Source: Phycisphaerae bacterium (GTDB lineage Bacteria; Planctomycetota; Phycisphaerae; UBA1845). Taken from it: 34,451 nt of DNA. Both the position numbers and the translations under genes were made by a program. This document shows, piece by piece, positions 1 through 8,835 of the stretch. A model generated the notes under the pieces. That model saw only the letters and a program-made list of their open reading frames with translations. It searched no databases and was not told the origin of the DNA. The stretch lies in contig JAJDDX010000174.1 of the NCBI GenBank assembly GCA_029260055.1, forward strand, positions 1 to 34,451. Reading direction: 5' to 3'. Every line of letters begins with the position of its first letter. The first letter of the stretch is position 1.

Positions 1-664
1 CGAGAGGATCGACTGTTCCATCAAGCAAGGCCTTGGCTCCGGCGTAGCTCTTTCCACCGTACGTCGTGAGAATCGGGTGCGGGTCCGCCAGCGTGAAGTC
101 GCCGATTTCGTCCATCAGGAACTGAAAACTGACGTTGATCTGGCCGGTCGTCTGGTCCGTGTGGATGCCGCTGGGGTAACTGGCCGCATTGTCTATGTAG
201 TATTGAAGCAACTCGAACCAGTTGTAGGGCCCGTTGAACTCCTTGTCCGTCGTGCACCAGCCGGAATCGGCGTTGCTGTGCGGGTTGGTGCGATGCTGGT
301 CCTCGATGACGATGATCTCGCCGGTAAACCCGCCCGGCCGGTTCAGAATCAGGTCGATCATCGCCTTCCCGACTTCGGTGTTGGTATACCCCTGTCTGGG
401 CCATTGCAGGTTCGGCCTGAGAAGGACGATGTCGTTGGCCCCGATGAACGCCTCAACTCCCCCATAAGCCATGTCAAAGACCTTGGCTACGTTCTGCGCC
501 GGCGTACCGTTGAGCGCGTGATAGACATCGCTGACCGCTCGGGTGGATGGCGCCCCGAGAAGAGAGCCCTTGCGGTACAACAATGCTCCGCCCAAGCTGG
601 CTGCGGTTGTGCGTAGGAAACTACGCCTCGATAAGTCTCTGCTCGATTCCCTTCCGCTGGACAT
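1..664 (-). CDS. Tat-exported DUF362 family protein (partial, runs off left edge)
   Basis: I read this open frame on the minus strand from an ATG at 662-664; it has no stop before the window edge, so only the first 221 codons are present. A GGAG Shine-Dalgarno lies about 8 bases upstream of the ATG. The N-terminus has a twin-arginine motif (SRRSFLRT, about residues 12-19) followed by a short hydrophobic, Ala/Gly/Leu-rich stretch, so Tat export is likely. The following part has the DUF362 signature: an Asp-Val-Tyr-x-Ala-Leu helix, then VLLRPNL and the 'YTNTEVGKAMIDLIL' segment. DUF362 proteins are often redox-associated, but their reaction is not established. It lies last in the minus-strand sugar operon, 318 bases past the carrier protein. 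Its role in polysaccharide assembly is unknown. Confidence 0.75.
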   Translation of the reverse strand, partial: MSSGRESSRDLSRRSFLRTTAASLGGALLYRKGSLLGAPSTRAVSDVYHALNGTPAQNVAKVFDMAYGGVEAFIGANDIVLLRPNLQWPRQGYTNTEVGKAMIDLILNRPGGFTGEIIVIEDQHRTNPHSNADSGWCTTDKEFNGPYNWFELLQYYIDNAASYPSGIHTDQTTGQINVSFQFLMDEIGDFTLADPHPILTTYGGKSYAGAKALLDGTVDPL

Positions 665-982
665 CGTTGTGCTCCAAACCTCGGTGCGCCGCGGGTCCTC
701 CGCCGGTCGGTATCGGGAAATGACTCTCGTAGCCCTGGACGCCTGTGTGTCGTACTGGCCTGCCATCGCGTGCTGACTGTCGCACGCGGGTGGCGCGTGT
801 ATTGCCGGGATGGAAAGATCTGCGGTCTTGATCCGGCCTATCTCGCAAACACATGCCGTCTGGAGAAGGCGGGACACGTCGAAGCGCGGACCCCGCAAGA
901 TAGACGCGGCCTGCGGAACGAAACGTAGGCTGCGCTACTCAAGGGGCTGTGAGGCGACGCAGCGTTTAGTTGGCTAGCCCAT
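665..982. other. Intergenic gap with no recognisable gene
   Basis: About 320 bases separate the acyl carrier protein stop from the DUF362 start. The short frames here lack coding character or recognisable motifs on either strand. I see no convincing terminator with a T-run and no clear sigma-70 promoter. Confidence 0.5.
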
Positions 983-1240
983 CTAGCCGGCGTTCGGCGC
1001 GCGACCGTTGAGCTTTCGCTCCACAAAGGCCGTGACGGCCTTGAGGCTGTCCAAGTTCTCGGGCACCATCTCCTTGTCGGCCACCTCGATCTGATACGTG
1101 TCTTCCAGAAACATGACCAGCTCGAGAATTCCGGTGGAGTCGACGATCCCCGACTCGAGAAGTGACTGGTGGGGTTCCAGTTCAGTCGCATCGCCGAGCA
1201 GGAAGTTATCCACGATAAAGGACCGAATGTGTTCTTCCAA
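983..1240 (-). CDS. Acyl carrier protein
   Basis: An 85-residue carrier protein that would hold an acyl or aminoacyl group as a thioester on a 4'-phosphopantetheine arm. The attachment serine is Ser35 in the motif GIVDSTGILELV, where DS-T replaces the usual DSL. Helix 1 (EEHIRSFIVDNFLL) and the acidic helix 2 to helix 3 region (FLEDTYQIEVADKEM) are typical. I chose the TTG at 1238-1240 because it gives a normal-length protein starting just before helix 1; the frame stays open upstream to an ATG at 1369, but that extension is Arg/Ser-rich and unlike a carrier protein. It follows the epimerase gene by 119 bases. Similar carriers occur in exosortase-associated clusters with an AMP-forming acyl ligase, and such a ligase is the first gene of this operon, so the ligase probably loads this carrier (inference). 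Confidence 0.85.
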   Translation of the reverse strand: MEEHIRSFIVDNFLLGDATELEPHQSLLESGIVDSTGILELVMFLEDTYQIEVADKEMVPENLDSLKAVTAFVERKLNGRAPNAG

Positions 1241-1359
1241 TAGTACTCTCGCTATCGCTACGGTTGGGGGCAGAGTCCAAGGGCAAAGTCGACTCAGCAG
1301 CCGACTACTGCGGGCGCTCCGGCGCGAACGCCCGCGCGCTCGGGTAAGCGATTCAAACG

Positions 1360-2469
1360 TCAGCCGCAAGTAGAGAGGAGCCGGGCCACAGCGCGTTCAG
1401 CGGCCTTTCCATCCCACAGTTTCGGCGGTTCCGGGACGCGGGGAGGATCGCTTCGGACTGCCCGATAGGCGGCAAGGATCGCATCCGTGGTCGTCCCGGC
1501 CAGTGTGTTTGTCCCATGAGTGAGCGTAATAGGCCGTTCCGTGTTCTCGCGGAGTGTCAGACAGGGAACACCTAACACGGTGGTCTCTTCCTGGATGCCG
1601 CCCGAATCCGTAAGGACGAGGGCGGAGTCGGCCATGAGCTTCACGAAATCCAAGTAGCCGAGCGGGCCGATCATGCGGAAGCCCGTGATCTGACGTACGC
1701 GCGAAAGCAGTCCAAGGCGTTCGAGACAGTGCGTGGTCCGCGGGTGCGCCGGCATGACGATCGGCAGCTCGGCGCAGATCTGTTCAAGCGCGCTGAGGAT
1801 TCCCAGGAGCATGTCGGCCGCATCCACGTTGCTCGGACGGTGCAACGTGAGCACGCTGTACGGCCTCGTCTTTAACCTCAGGGCGTTGACGACGTTGGAC
1901 TGCTCGGCGCGTTCCCGATTGCGCAGCAGGGTGTCGATCATGACATTGCCTATCAGGTGTACCTTGCCATCGGCAATGCCCTCGCGCCTGAGATTCTCGA
2001 CGCCGGCCGGCTCCGTGACGAAGAGCAGGTCGCTTAACGCATCGGTGACGAGGCGGTTGATCTCCTCCGGCATGCTGCGGTCGAAGCTGCGCAAACCGGC
2101 TTCCACGTGTGCGATTTTGATTCCGAGTTTAGCGGCGACGAGGGCGGCGGCAACGGTGCTGTTTACGTCGCCGACCACGACAACCCAGCTGGGGCTGCGC
2201 TCGATACAGATCGGTTCTAATCGGGTCATGACGTCGGCGGTCTGGACCGCATGCGTGTTGCTTCCGACGTCGAGATTCACGTCCGGCTTGCGAATCCCCA
2301 GCTCGTGGAAGAACGACCGGCTCATCTTCTGGTCGTAATGTTGTCCGGTGTGCACCAATAACGTCTCAGCCCGACCGTCTCGCTCCAGCGCGTCGACGAT
2401 CGGCACGATATTCATGAAGTTGGGGCGGGCGCCGCAGACACAGAGAATCAGGGGTTTGCGCATGCTCAT
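1360..2469 (-). CDS. wecB: UDP-N-acetylglucosamine 2-epimerase (non-hydrolysing)
   Basis: A 369-residue WecB/MnaA-type enzyme that interconverts UDP-GlcNAc and UDP-ManNAc in the cytoplasm, giving a ManNAc-type precursor for surface glycan. Visible family features are the N-terminal 'GARPNFMNIVPIV' strand-helix, HTGQHYD, EAGLRS in the middle, and the C-terminal DSGGIQEE followed by LRENTERP, which bind the nucleotide. Length is normal. The frame is open far upstream, but the ATG at 2467-2469 overlaps the TGA of the preceding reductase by four bases (ATGA), so translational coupling decides the start. No UDP-ManNAc dehydrogenase (WecC) is in the window, so whether ManNAc or its uronic acid is the end product cannot be told here. 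Confidence 0.93.
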   Translation of the reverse strand: MSMRKPLILCVCGARPNFMNIVPIVDALERDGRAETLLVHTGQHYDQKMSRSFFHELGIRKPDVNLDVGSNTHAVQTADVMTRLEPICIERSPSWVVVVGDVNSTVAAALVAAKLGIKIAHVEAGLRSFDRSMPEEINRLVTDALSDLLFVTEPAGVENLRREGIADGKVHLIGNVMIDTLLRNRERAEQSNVVNALRLKTRPYSVLTLHRPSNVDAADMLLGILSALEQICAELPIVMPAHPRTTHCLERLGLLSRVRQITGFRMIGPLGYLDFVKLMADSALVLTDSGGIQEETTVLGVPCLTLRENTERPITLTHGTNTLAGTTTDAILAAYRAVRSDPPRVPEPPKLWDGKAAERAVARLLSTCG

Positions 2470-3413
2470 ACTCGGCTTCGGCGATCTGACGCTGGGGCCT
2501 TGGCGGGCGGGTCGGAAGTCGTCCGGCGTTCCGCTCCGCGCGCTTCGAGATACGCGTTCAACGCGTCGTGCCATGGTCGTGGCCGGCGGTGGGCCAGTTG
2601 TATATAGGTCTCGGTATCCAGTGCTGAATAGCGCGGGCGTTTCGCCGCTCGACACAACTGATCGGTCATGATCGACTGCACCGTCGTAGCCAAACCGGCT
2701 TGCCTCACTATTTCCCGCGCGAATTCGAACCACGAACATTCGCCCGAGTTGGCAAAATGCACCGTGCCTTGTGCCTCGGCGTCGAGGAGCACAACGACAG
2801 CGTCTGCGAGGTCCGCCGCCAGCGTCGGACTCCCGATCTGGTCCGTGACCACCTTCAGTGGTTGTCCCGCCTCGGCCCGGGCGAGAATCGCCTCGACGAA
2901 GTTTCTACCTCCCGGTCCGAATAACCAGGAGGTGCGAACGATCAGGTGGCTGCAATCGGTCGAACGGACGGCCTGCTCGCCTTCCCACTTCGAACGGCCA
3001 TATACAGATAGCGGATTGGCTACATCACCCGGTCGGTAGGGCCGCTCGGCCTCCCCGTCGAAGATGAAGTCAGTCCCGAAGTGCACAAGCTTCGCGCCGT
3101 TCTCGGCGCACGCGGCTGCGAGATGGCCGGGGGCACGACCGTTCACGGCCATTGCCGTCTCGATATCGCTTTCGCAGCCGTCCACATCCGTAAAGGCGGC
3201 GGCGTTGACCACGACGGAGGGCTTGAGTTTGCCGGTGGCGACAAGGACGGCCTGACGGTCGCGGATGTCGAGCTCCGCAATATCCCAGGCCAACACCCGC
3301 TCGCGGGAGCCGCGCCCAAGCCGCCCGCGGAATCGGTCGACAAGCTGGCGGCCCAGCATGCCCTCGGCGCCCAGGACCAGGACGTCGCCGTTTGTCCACT
3401 TCGCGCTGCTCAT
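2466..3413 (-). CDS. rfbD: dTDP-4-dehydrorhamnose reductase
   Basis: A 315-residue extended short-chain dehydrogenase that performs the last step to dTDP-L-rhamnose. The N-terminal Rossmann motif is VLGAEGMLG, the catalytic pair is in YGRSKWEGE (Tyr-x-x-x-Lys), and NAAAFTDVD and RTSWLFGPGG are the usual RmlD segments. The last 30 residues are a charged, low-complexity extension past the family core. It overlaps both neighbours by four bases (ATGA at its start with RmlB and at its end with the epimerase), which places it firmly in the rhamnose operon. Confidence 0.93.
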   Translation of the reverse strand: MSSAKWTNGDVLVLGAEGMLGRQLVDRFRGRLGRGSRERVLAWDIAELDIRDRQAVLVATGKLKPSVVVNAAAFTDVDGCESDIETAMAVNGRAPGHLAAACAENGAKLVHFGTDFIFDGEAERPYRPGDVANPLSVYGRSKWEGEQAVRSTDCSHLIVRTSWLFGPGGRNFVEAILARAEAGQPLKVVTDQIGSPTLAADLADAVVVLLDAEAQGTVHFANSGECSWFEFAREIVRQAGLATTVQSIMTDQLCRAAKRPRYSALDTETYIQLAHRRPRPWHDALNAYLEARGAERRTTSDPPAKAPASDRRSRV

Positions 3414-4441
3414 TCCTCGACCCCAACCACTCCGCCGGGACCGTACTGTTTGTCATAGTACGTCAGGTACTCGCCCGTCTTGATTCGGCGCCACCAGTTC
3501 TCGTTGGCCACGTACCAGTCGATGGTCTCGATGATGCCCTCTTGAGAATCGATCCGGGGCTGCCAGCCGAGGTCGTCGCCAATCCGTGTGATATCCATCG
3601 CATAGCGGCGGTCGTGGCCGGGGCGGTCTTTGACATACTCGATCATCGAATCGTCGTGCCCGAGATAGTGAAGAATGCGACGTGCGATTTCGATGTTCGG
3701 TAGCTCTGACTCGCCGCCGATGTTGTATACACCGCCGGGCTTGCCGCGGTCGAGTACGGCCAGGATCGCTTCGCAATGATCCTGTACGTGGATCCAATCG
3801 CGAACATTCAATCCGTCACCGTAGAGCGGCACCTTCTGGCCCGCGAGAAGATTGGTCACGAACAGCGGAATCAGCTTCTCCGGAAACTGGAAGGGCCCGT
3901 AGTTGTTTGAGCAGCGCGTAATCAGCGTGGGTAGGCCGAACGTCGTTCGGTAAGCGTGTACCAGGAGGTCGGCTGCCGCCTTCGAGGCGCTGTAGGGGCT
4001 GCTCGGTGCGATCGGCGTGTTTTCGGTGAACTTCCCGGTTGGCCCGAGGGAACCGTATACCTCGTCCGTGGAGACCTGAAGGAAACGTCCGACGGCGTGC
4101 TCACGCGCGAGATCGAGGAGCACCTGCACGCCGACAAAGTTCGTGCGGACGAACTCCTGAGCGCCCATGATACTGCGATCGACGTGGCTTTCAGCCGCAA
4201 AGTTGACCACAGCGTCCAGATGTTCTCTGAAGACCGGAGCCACCACCCCGGCGTCACAAATGTCACCTCGGACGAAACGGAATCGCGGATCACAACTGCA
4301 GTCGGAGAGGCTCTCGAGATTGCCGGCGTAAGTAAGCGCATCAAGTGCGATGACTCGCACGTCCGGCCGCTCGCGAAGCAGGTAGCGGACAAAGTTGCTG
4401 CCGATAAAGCCGGCTGCCCCTGTGACGAGGATCTTGGACAT
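3410..4441 (-). CDS. rfbB: dTDP-glucose 4,6-dehydratase
   Basis: A 343-residue NAD-dependent dehydratase converting dTDP-glucose to dTDP-4-keto-6-deoxyglucose. The start MSKILVTGAAGFIGSNF gives the GxxGxxG nucleotide-binding loop at about residues 8-14. The motifs FAAESHVDRS, STDEVYGSLG, YSASKAAAD (catalytic Tyr-x-x-x-Lys) and RDWIHVQDHC are all present, and length matches the family. A longer frame exists upstream to 4567, but it is Arg-rich and lies over the end of the nucleotidyltransferase gene, so the ATG at 4439-4441 is preferred. It starts two bases after the RmlA stop. Confidence 0.95.
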   Translation of the reverse strand: MSKILVTGAAGFIGSNFVRYLLRERPDVRVIALDALTYAGNLESLSDCSCDPRFRFVRGDICDAGVVAPVFREHLDAVVNFAAESHVDRSIMGAQEFVRTNFVGVQVLLDLAREHAVGRFLQVSTDEVYGSLGPTGKFTENTPIAPSSPYSASKAAADLLVHAYRTTFGLPTLITRCSNNYGPFQFPEKLIPLFVTNLLAGQKVPLYGDGLNVRDWIHVQDHCEAILAVLDRGKPGGVYNIGGESELPNIEIARRILHYLGHDDSMIEYVKDRPGHDRRYAMDITRIGDDLGWQPRIDSQEGIIETIDWYVANENWWRRIKTGEYLTYYDKQYGPGGVVGVEE

Positions 4442-4443
4442 TG

Positions 4444-5217
4444 TCAGCTGAGCCCCTGTTGGACGAGCGGCTGGCTTGCCGCCGGCTCGTCGGTCTTGTT
4501 CGCTCCGCCTTCCGCAACGAGTCTCCATGCATGATCGAGAGACGGGAACGTTCCGGCGTCGGTCCACCAGCCGTCGAGAACATCGTAGCTCATCTTGCCC
4601 TGTTCGATGTAGGCGTTGTTTACGTCGGTGATCTCCAACTCGCCACGCCCGGACGGCTCCAGAGTACGGATGATGTCAAAGACCTGATGGTCGTACATGT
4701 AGATCCCGATCACCGCGAGTTCGCTCTTGGGCGCGGACGGTTTCTCCTCGATCGCGACGATGCGGCGATCCTTGATTTCGGCCACACCGAATCGTTCGGG
4801 ATCGGGCACGGCCTTGAGCAGAATCCGAGCTCCGCCGGGTTGCCTGGAGAACTCCGCGACGGCACCTCGAATGTTGTTCTCGATGATGTTGTCGCCCAGG
4901 ACGATGACGATCTTGTCGCCATCCGCGAAGTGTTCAGCCAGCCGCAGTGCGTCGGCAATGCCTCCTTCGCCCTCCTGGTAAGTGTAATGGAGATCTTGTA
5001 GGCCGAACTCGTGGCCGTTGCCGAGCAGCCGCAGGAAATCACCGGCGTCGTTGCCGCCTGTGACAATCATGATTTCCTCGATGCCCGCCGTGACCAGGCA
5101 TTCGATCGGATAGTAGATCATCGGCTTGTTATAGACGGGCAGCAGGTGCTTGTTCGTCACGCGCGTGAGCGGTGACAGCCGCGTGCCAAGACCGCCTGCC
5201 AGGATCACACCCTTCAT
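4444..5217 (-). CDS. rfbA: Glucose-1-phosphate thymidylyltransferase (short type)
   Basis: A 257-residue sugar nucleotidyltransferase that makes dTDP-glucose, the entry point of the rhamnose pathway. The signature loop GGLGTRLSPLT with a following KHLLPV segment is intact at about residues 7-27, as are VLGDNIIENN (metal-binding Asp region) and EKPSAPKSELAVIGIYMYD. It is shorter than the roughly 290-residue classic RmlA, which fits the short RmlA-like class. The alternative upstream start (MIGQERTAD) would overlap the preceding stop; the ATG at 5215-5217 lies one base after the cupin gene and puts the first beta strand at the N-terminus. Confidence 0.92.
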   Translation of the reverse strand: MKGVILAGGLGTRLSPLTRVTNKHLLPVYNKPMIYYPIECLVTAGIEEIMIVTGGNDAGDFLRLLGNGHEFGLQDLHYTYQEGEGGIADALRLAEHFADGDKIVIVLGDNIIENNIRGAVAEFSRQPGGARILLKAVPDPERFGVAEIKDRRIVAIEEKPSAPKSELAVIGIYMYDHQVFDIIRTLEPSGRGELEITDVNNAYIEQGKMSYDVLDGWWTDAGTFPSLDHAWRLVAEGGANKTDEPAASQPLVQQGLS

Positions 5218-5218
5218 A

Positions 5219-5683
5219 TCAGCCGTCCTTTCTTGCCCAATCATACGGGATGTCGCTGTCGTGGGGGTCCGCGCGGAATTCGTCGGGATCGTCGTAGTCG
5301 TAGAGCTCCGTCACGGTGTTGATCACAATAGCCTCGCAATCGCTGATGCACTTGAAACCGTGGTAGACCAGCGGTGGGATTTGCAGCAGCATCGGGTTGT
5401 ACTCGCCCATGAAGAACTCGTTGACCTTACCCTGCGTCGGCGAGCCCTCGCGGCTGTCAAACAGGACCACCTTCATCATGCCCCGGACGCAGACGAAGTG
5501 ATCCCACTGCTTCTTGTGGTAATGCCAGGCCTTGACCACGCCTGGATAGGCGGTCGTCATGTAGACTTGGCCGAACTTCTCCAGAAGCCCGTCGTCGGCA
5601 CGGAGCATCTCCATGAGCCGACCGCGCTCGTCCGGAATGACCTTGAGTCGCTTGATTTGTACGTCGTGAATCATCTGTGACAC
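5219..5683 (-). CDS. RmlC-like cupin, dTDP-4-dehydrorhamnose 3,5-epimerase family
   Basis: A small (about 154-residue) cupin resembling dTDP-4-dehydrorhamnose 3,5-epimerase, the step between RmlB and RmlD. It has the early histidine motif WHYHKKQWDHFVC, a VVLFDSREGSPT strand like the RmlC 'VDLRxxSPT', the IPPLVYHGFKC motif, and a TELYDYDDPDEFR tail. It is shorter than standard RmlC (about 180 residues) and diverged at the HYQ site, so a related sugar epimerase or isomerase is possible. Two starts compete. I prefer the GTG at 5681-5683 because a GGAGG lies nine bases upstream; the ATG at 5672-5674 would be 18 bases from it. It is one base from the next gene, and its position in an rmlCABD order supports the rhamnose role. 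Confidence 0.8.
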   Translation of the reverse strand: MSQMIHDVQIKRLKVIPDERGRLMEMLRADDGLLEKFGQVYMTTAYPGVVKAWHYHKKQWDHFVCVRGMMKVVLFDSREGSPTQGKVNEFFMGEYNPMLLQIPPLVYHGFKCISDCEAIVINTVTELYDYDDPDEFRADPHDSDIPYDWARKDG

Positions 5684-5765
5684 GGGATAGAGCCTCCGCA
5701 TCTTACGGCATGTCGCCTCTTCGAGGTTCGGCGGATTCGGTCGCGCGCGGCGATTCGCGGGCCCA

Positions 5766-6794
5766 TCAAGTGCCGTGCGCCTGGTCCACCCGGATCGCTG
5801 GAGCGAGCAGTCGGGCGGCTGTACGTCGCTTGGCTACGATGTCGTGGTATACGCGTTCGACCTGATCGACGGTGAGGCCGAGCGCGTTGCCCGCCTGATC
5901 GGCAGGTACGCCGTTCGTGAACGCACAAAGCAACAGATCCATCTGGTCGTAAGGCAACGCGAAGTAAAACTCCTCCTGGGTCTGGGGGAGGCTGTAGGTG
6001 TCCGTATCGGGCGGTTGGCGGCAGATCTCCTCGGGCACGCCGAGATGGCGCGCGAGCGCATAGACCTGCGTCTTGTAAAGGTGCGCGATCGGCTTGATGT
6101 CCGCCAGGCCGTCTCCCCCGCGCACGAAGAAGCCCAGGTCGTACTCGAGCCGATTCGGCGTTCCCAGGACAGCGAAGTTCCGCCGCTCGCCATGGTAGTA
6201 CTCGAGCAGCTTTCGAGTGCGCTGTTTCATGTTGGTCGAGGCCACAACCTGCAGGTAGACGTCCAAGGGCATGCGTTTCTTCTGCCGCACGCCCGCGGGC
6301 GACTCGATAACTAGATTGAAGTAGTTCAGGCGGTCTTCTTCGAGCAGCTTGTCCGCGACGGTGATCTTCTGCCGATAGCCGGGCCCGAACTCCGGGAAGA
6401 GTCGCCGGATGGCCTCGTCGCGCCGGCGGTAACAACCGAGGGATTCCAGCGTTGGAGCAATGTCCTCGATCAGGTATTCGATGCCGAGCGTGTCACAAAG
6501 GGCCTTGCCTCTGGCGGTGCTCTGGTCGGAAGAGTCTCGTTCCGGCATGAGCAACGCCGTGACGCGTTTCGAGTCCAGCGCTCGCACCGCAAGTGCCGCA
6601 CACACGGCTGAGTCGACACCGCCGCTTATTCCCACAACCACGCCGCGTCGCTGCAACTGCCTGCCCACGACGCCGCGCATGGCACGCTCGATCTCGAGGG
6701 AAACAGCCGCGCAGTCGATGTCGAGGACGTGCCGGCCGAAGTCGACCGCCGGGCCGTCAGCCGTTGCTTCCGAGCCTCTTGCAGTGGAAGTCAT
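5766..6794 (-). CDS. nadE: NAD synthase family ATP pyrophosphatase
   Basis: A 342-residue enzyme of the NAD synthase family. It has the ATP pyrophosphatase P-loop SGGVDS at residues 57-62, followed by segments typical of ammonia-dependent NadE: GTPNRLEYDLGFFVRGGDGLADIKPIAHLYKT is recognisable in pieces (for example GFFVRGGDG and DIKPIAHL), as is EEICRQPPDTDT. It has no nitrilase-type glutaminase domain, so it would need free ammonia. NadE would adenylate nicotinic acid adenine dinucleotide and amidate it. Here it sits 34 bases after an asparagine-synthase-type amidotransferase and 82 bases before the rhamnose genes, so it may be a housekeeping gene in an odd place or may amidate a sugar or acyl intermediate. 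The second view is inference only. Confidence 0.8.
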   Translation of the reverse strand: MTSTARGSEATADGPAVDFGRHVLDIDCAAVSLEIERAMRGVVGRQLQRRGVVVGISGGVDSAVCAALAVRALDSKRVTALLMPERDSSDQSTARGKALCDTLGIEYLIEDIAPTLESLGCYRRRDEAIRRLFPEFGPGYRQKITVADKLLEEDRLNYFNLVIESPAGVRQKKRMPLDVYLQVVASTNMKQRTRKLLEYYHGERRNFAVLGTPNRLEYDLGFFVRGGDGLADIKPIAHLYKTQVYALARHLGVPEEICRQPPDTDTYSLPQTQEEFYFALPYDQMDLLLCAFTNGVPADQAGNALGLTVDQVERVYHDIVAKRRTAARLLAPAIRVDQAHGT

Positions 6795-6828
6795 ACCACG
6801 ATCCCCATCTCCTCTGAGTCGCGATTTC

Positions 6829-8835
6829 TCACGCGGCGACGAGATCCGCAGCTACACATGGTTTCCAGTGATCCAACCCTCGTCCCAACGCGGCCGCGCG
6901 TGTGTTGAAGCTCTCCAGGTACAAATGCGCCATGAGCTGTAGCGTAAGGAGCCCGACAAGCGCCATCTCCTCTCGTTCGCCCGACATCCGGCCGCCCCGT
7001 CGACGAGCCTTGTCGACTAGCTTCGTCGCCGGACCGCAGTCCACCAAGCCAAACCGCGCGAGATAGGAAGGCGACAACAACTCCTCGACATAGTCAGGTG
7101 ACGCGGCACCGAACAGAGCGCGGGTCATCGGCGCGCGGTAGGGCTGTTTCGGACGCTGCCAGATGTCGCGGGGAAGGCGGCTGGCTGCGAGATTGCGCAA
7201 AGCTACCTTGTCCCGCAGGCCGCAGAGCTTCATACGTGCAGGCAGGCCGGCGCAGAAGTCGACTACTTCGGGATCCAAGAACGGATAGCGGACCTCTACG
7301 CTGTGCCCCATGGCAACGCGATCGCCCTGACAGCTGAGCAGATAGGAACTCATGAACGTCGTCATCTCGATGAGTTGGGCGCGCGACAGAGGCCGCCATT
7401 GGCGCCACCCTGGGGGAAGCATGCTCTCCAGGTCCGCCTCGATCTGGCCGTCGGTGATGGCGGCCCGTATATCCGGAGCCAGGAATCGCAACGCCCAGGC
7501 GGTGTTCTGCCATCGGACCATATGCGAGTAGAACGGGTGGTGTACTTCGGCTAGGCCACGACGGAAGAACTGCTGCCAAAGCCCGGTGGATTGTGTGGCG
7601 CCTTGCCCGATATAGGGGTACAGCCGGGCCAGAAGGGCGGGGCGGGCCGTGGAATCGGGCTGGCGGGCCCAGAACCTGCGCACCTTGTCCTCCTTGAAGA
7701 TGTGATAGCCTGCTAGGAGTTCGTCCGCTCCTTCGCCGGTGAGGACGACTTTCATCCCGTGCGATCGCACGATTTGCGAGAGCATGAAGAGCGGCGCTGG
7801 GGCTGTCCTGAGGAGGGGGGTCTCACAGTGCCATATGACCTCGCGCAGGACTTCGCCGATATCCGCGTCGCGGCAACGAATCTCGTGATGTTCCGTACCG
7901 AGCAACTCCGCCATGCGCCTTTGCTCGACCGTCTCGTCAAACTCGGGATCGTCAAAACGAACGGCGAAGGTCTGAAGGCGGCTCCCGTCGGTGTCGCGGA
8001 TAAGGGAGGCGATGACCGACGAGTCCAACCCGCCGCTGAGATAGGCGCCGACCGGCACGTCCGCCCGCAATCGCACGTTGACAGCGTGGTCAAGCCGCTC
8101 ACCCAATCCCTCGACAGCTTCGTGGAGGGGCATCGCCGCCAGCCCACCGTTCTCGGCGAAGTTTGGTCTCCAATACGTACTTACTCGCTCCGTGAGTTTC
8201 TCGTCGAACGAAACGGCTCGCCCGGGCGAGACACTCTGAACCCTCTGGAAAACCGTTGCGGGAGAGGGGGCCGCCCAGCGCGAAAACACCTTCACCAGGC
8301 CGGCGCCGTCAAAGGCGGGTTCGAGTTGCCCGCTGGCGAATAGCGCCTTCGCTTCGGAGGCGAAGAGTACCCGATCCGCAACACGCGCATAATAGAGGGG
8401 AAGGATGCCGACGCGGTCGCGCACCAACCAGAGCCGCCGTGACCGGTTGTCCCACAAGGCGAATGCGAATTGACCATTGAACTTGGCCCAGGCCTGCTGC
8501 CCGTACTCCTCGAAACTGTGAACGATCACCTCGGTGTCGCCACGCGTGTAGAAGCGATGCCCGCAGCGCTCCAAATCCCGGCGGAGCTCGACGTAGTTGA
8601 ATATCTCGCCGTTGAAGGTGATCCACACCGAACGGTCTTCGTTGTGGATCGGCTGAGCGCCGCCGGCAAGATCGATGATGCTCAAGCGGGTGTGGGCCAG
8701 CCCGACCCTGTCATCACGATACAACCCGTATCCGTCCGGTCCCCGGTGCCGCAGCATCGCTGCCATATCGCGAAGCTGCGCAAAGGGGACCGGGGCCATG
8801 CCCGCCTCGATATACATGCCGGCAATACCGCACAT
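6829..8835 (-). CDS. asnB: Asparagine synthase (glutamine-hydrolysing) family amidotransferase
   Basis: A 668-residue two-domain enzyme. The N-terminal glutaminase domain begins MCGIAG, with Cys2 as nucleophile after Met removal, and continues with RHRGPDGYG, LSIIDL and FNGEIFNY. The C-terminal synthetase domain has the ATP pyrophosphatase loop SGGLDS at residues 267-272 and TGEGADELLAGYH. It would move glutamine-derived ammonia to an adenylated carboxylate. Exosortase-linked gene clusters commonly carry an AsnB paralog whose substrate is not asparagine but an unknown cell-surface precursor; the location here between an acyl ligase and a NAD-synthase homolog favours that view. A gap of about 120 bases with no gene separates it from the ligase. 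Confidence 0.88.
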   Translation of the reverse strand: MCGIAGMYIEAGMAPVPFAQLRDMAAMLRHRGPDGYGLYRDDRVGLAHTRLSIIDLAGGAQPIHNEDRSVWITFNGEIFNYVELRRDLERCGHRFYTRGDTEVIVHSFEEYGQQAWAKFNGQFAFALWDNRSRRLWLVRDRVGILPLYYARVADRVLFASEAKALFASGQLEPAFDGAGLVKVFSRWAAPSPATVFQRVQSVSPGRAVSFDEKLTERVSTYWRPNFAENGGLAAMPLHEAVEGLGERLDHAVNVRLRADVPVGAYLSGGLDSSVIASLIRDTDGSRLQTFAVRFDDPEFDETVEQRRMAELLGTEHHEIRCRDADIGEVLREVIWHCETPLLRTAPAPLFMLSQIVRSHGMKVVLTGEGADELLAGYHIFKEDKVRRFWARQPDSTARPALLARLYPYIGQGATQSTGLWQQFFRRGLAEVHHPFYSHMVRWQNTAWALRFLAPDIRAAITDGQIEADLESMLPPGWRQWRPLSRAQLIEMTTFMSSYLLSCQGDRVAMGHSVEVRYPFLDPEVVDFCAGLPARMKLCGLRDKVALRNLAASRLPRDIWQRPKQPYRAPMTRALFGAASPDYVEELLSPSYLARFGLVDCGPATKLVDKARRRGGRMSGEREEMALVGLLTLQLMAHLYLESFNTRAAALGRGLDHWKPCVAADLVAA

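Noticed and set aside
4441-4567. Upstream extension of the dTDP-glucose dehydratase
   Set aside because: The 42 extra residues are Arg-rich, overlap the RmlA end and precede a classic MSKILVTG start.
5671-6435. Long minus-strand frame (254 codons) overlapping the NAD synthase gene
   Set aside because: It is Arg/Pro-rich with no motifs and lies in another frame of a gene with clear catalytic motifs.
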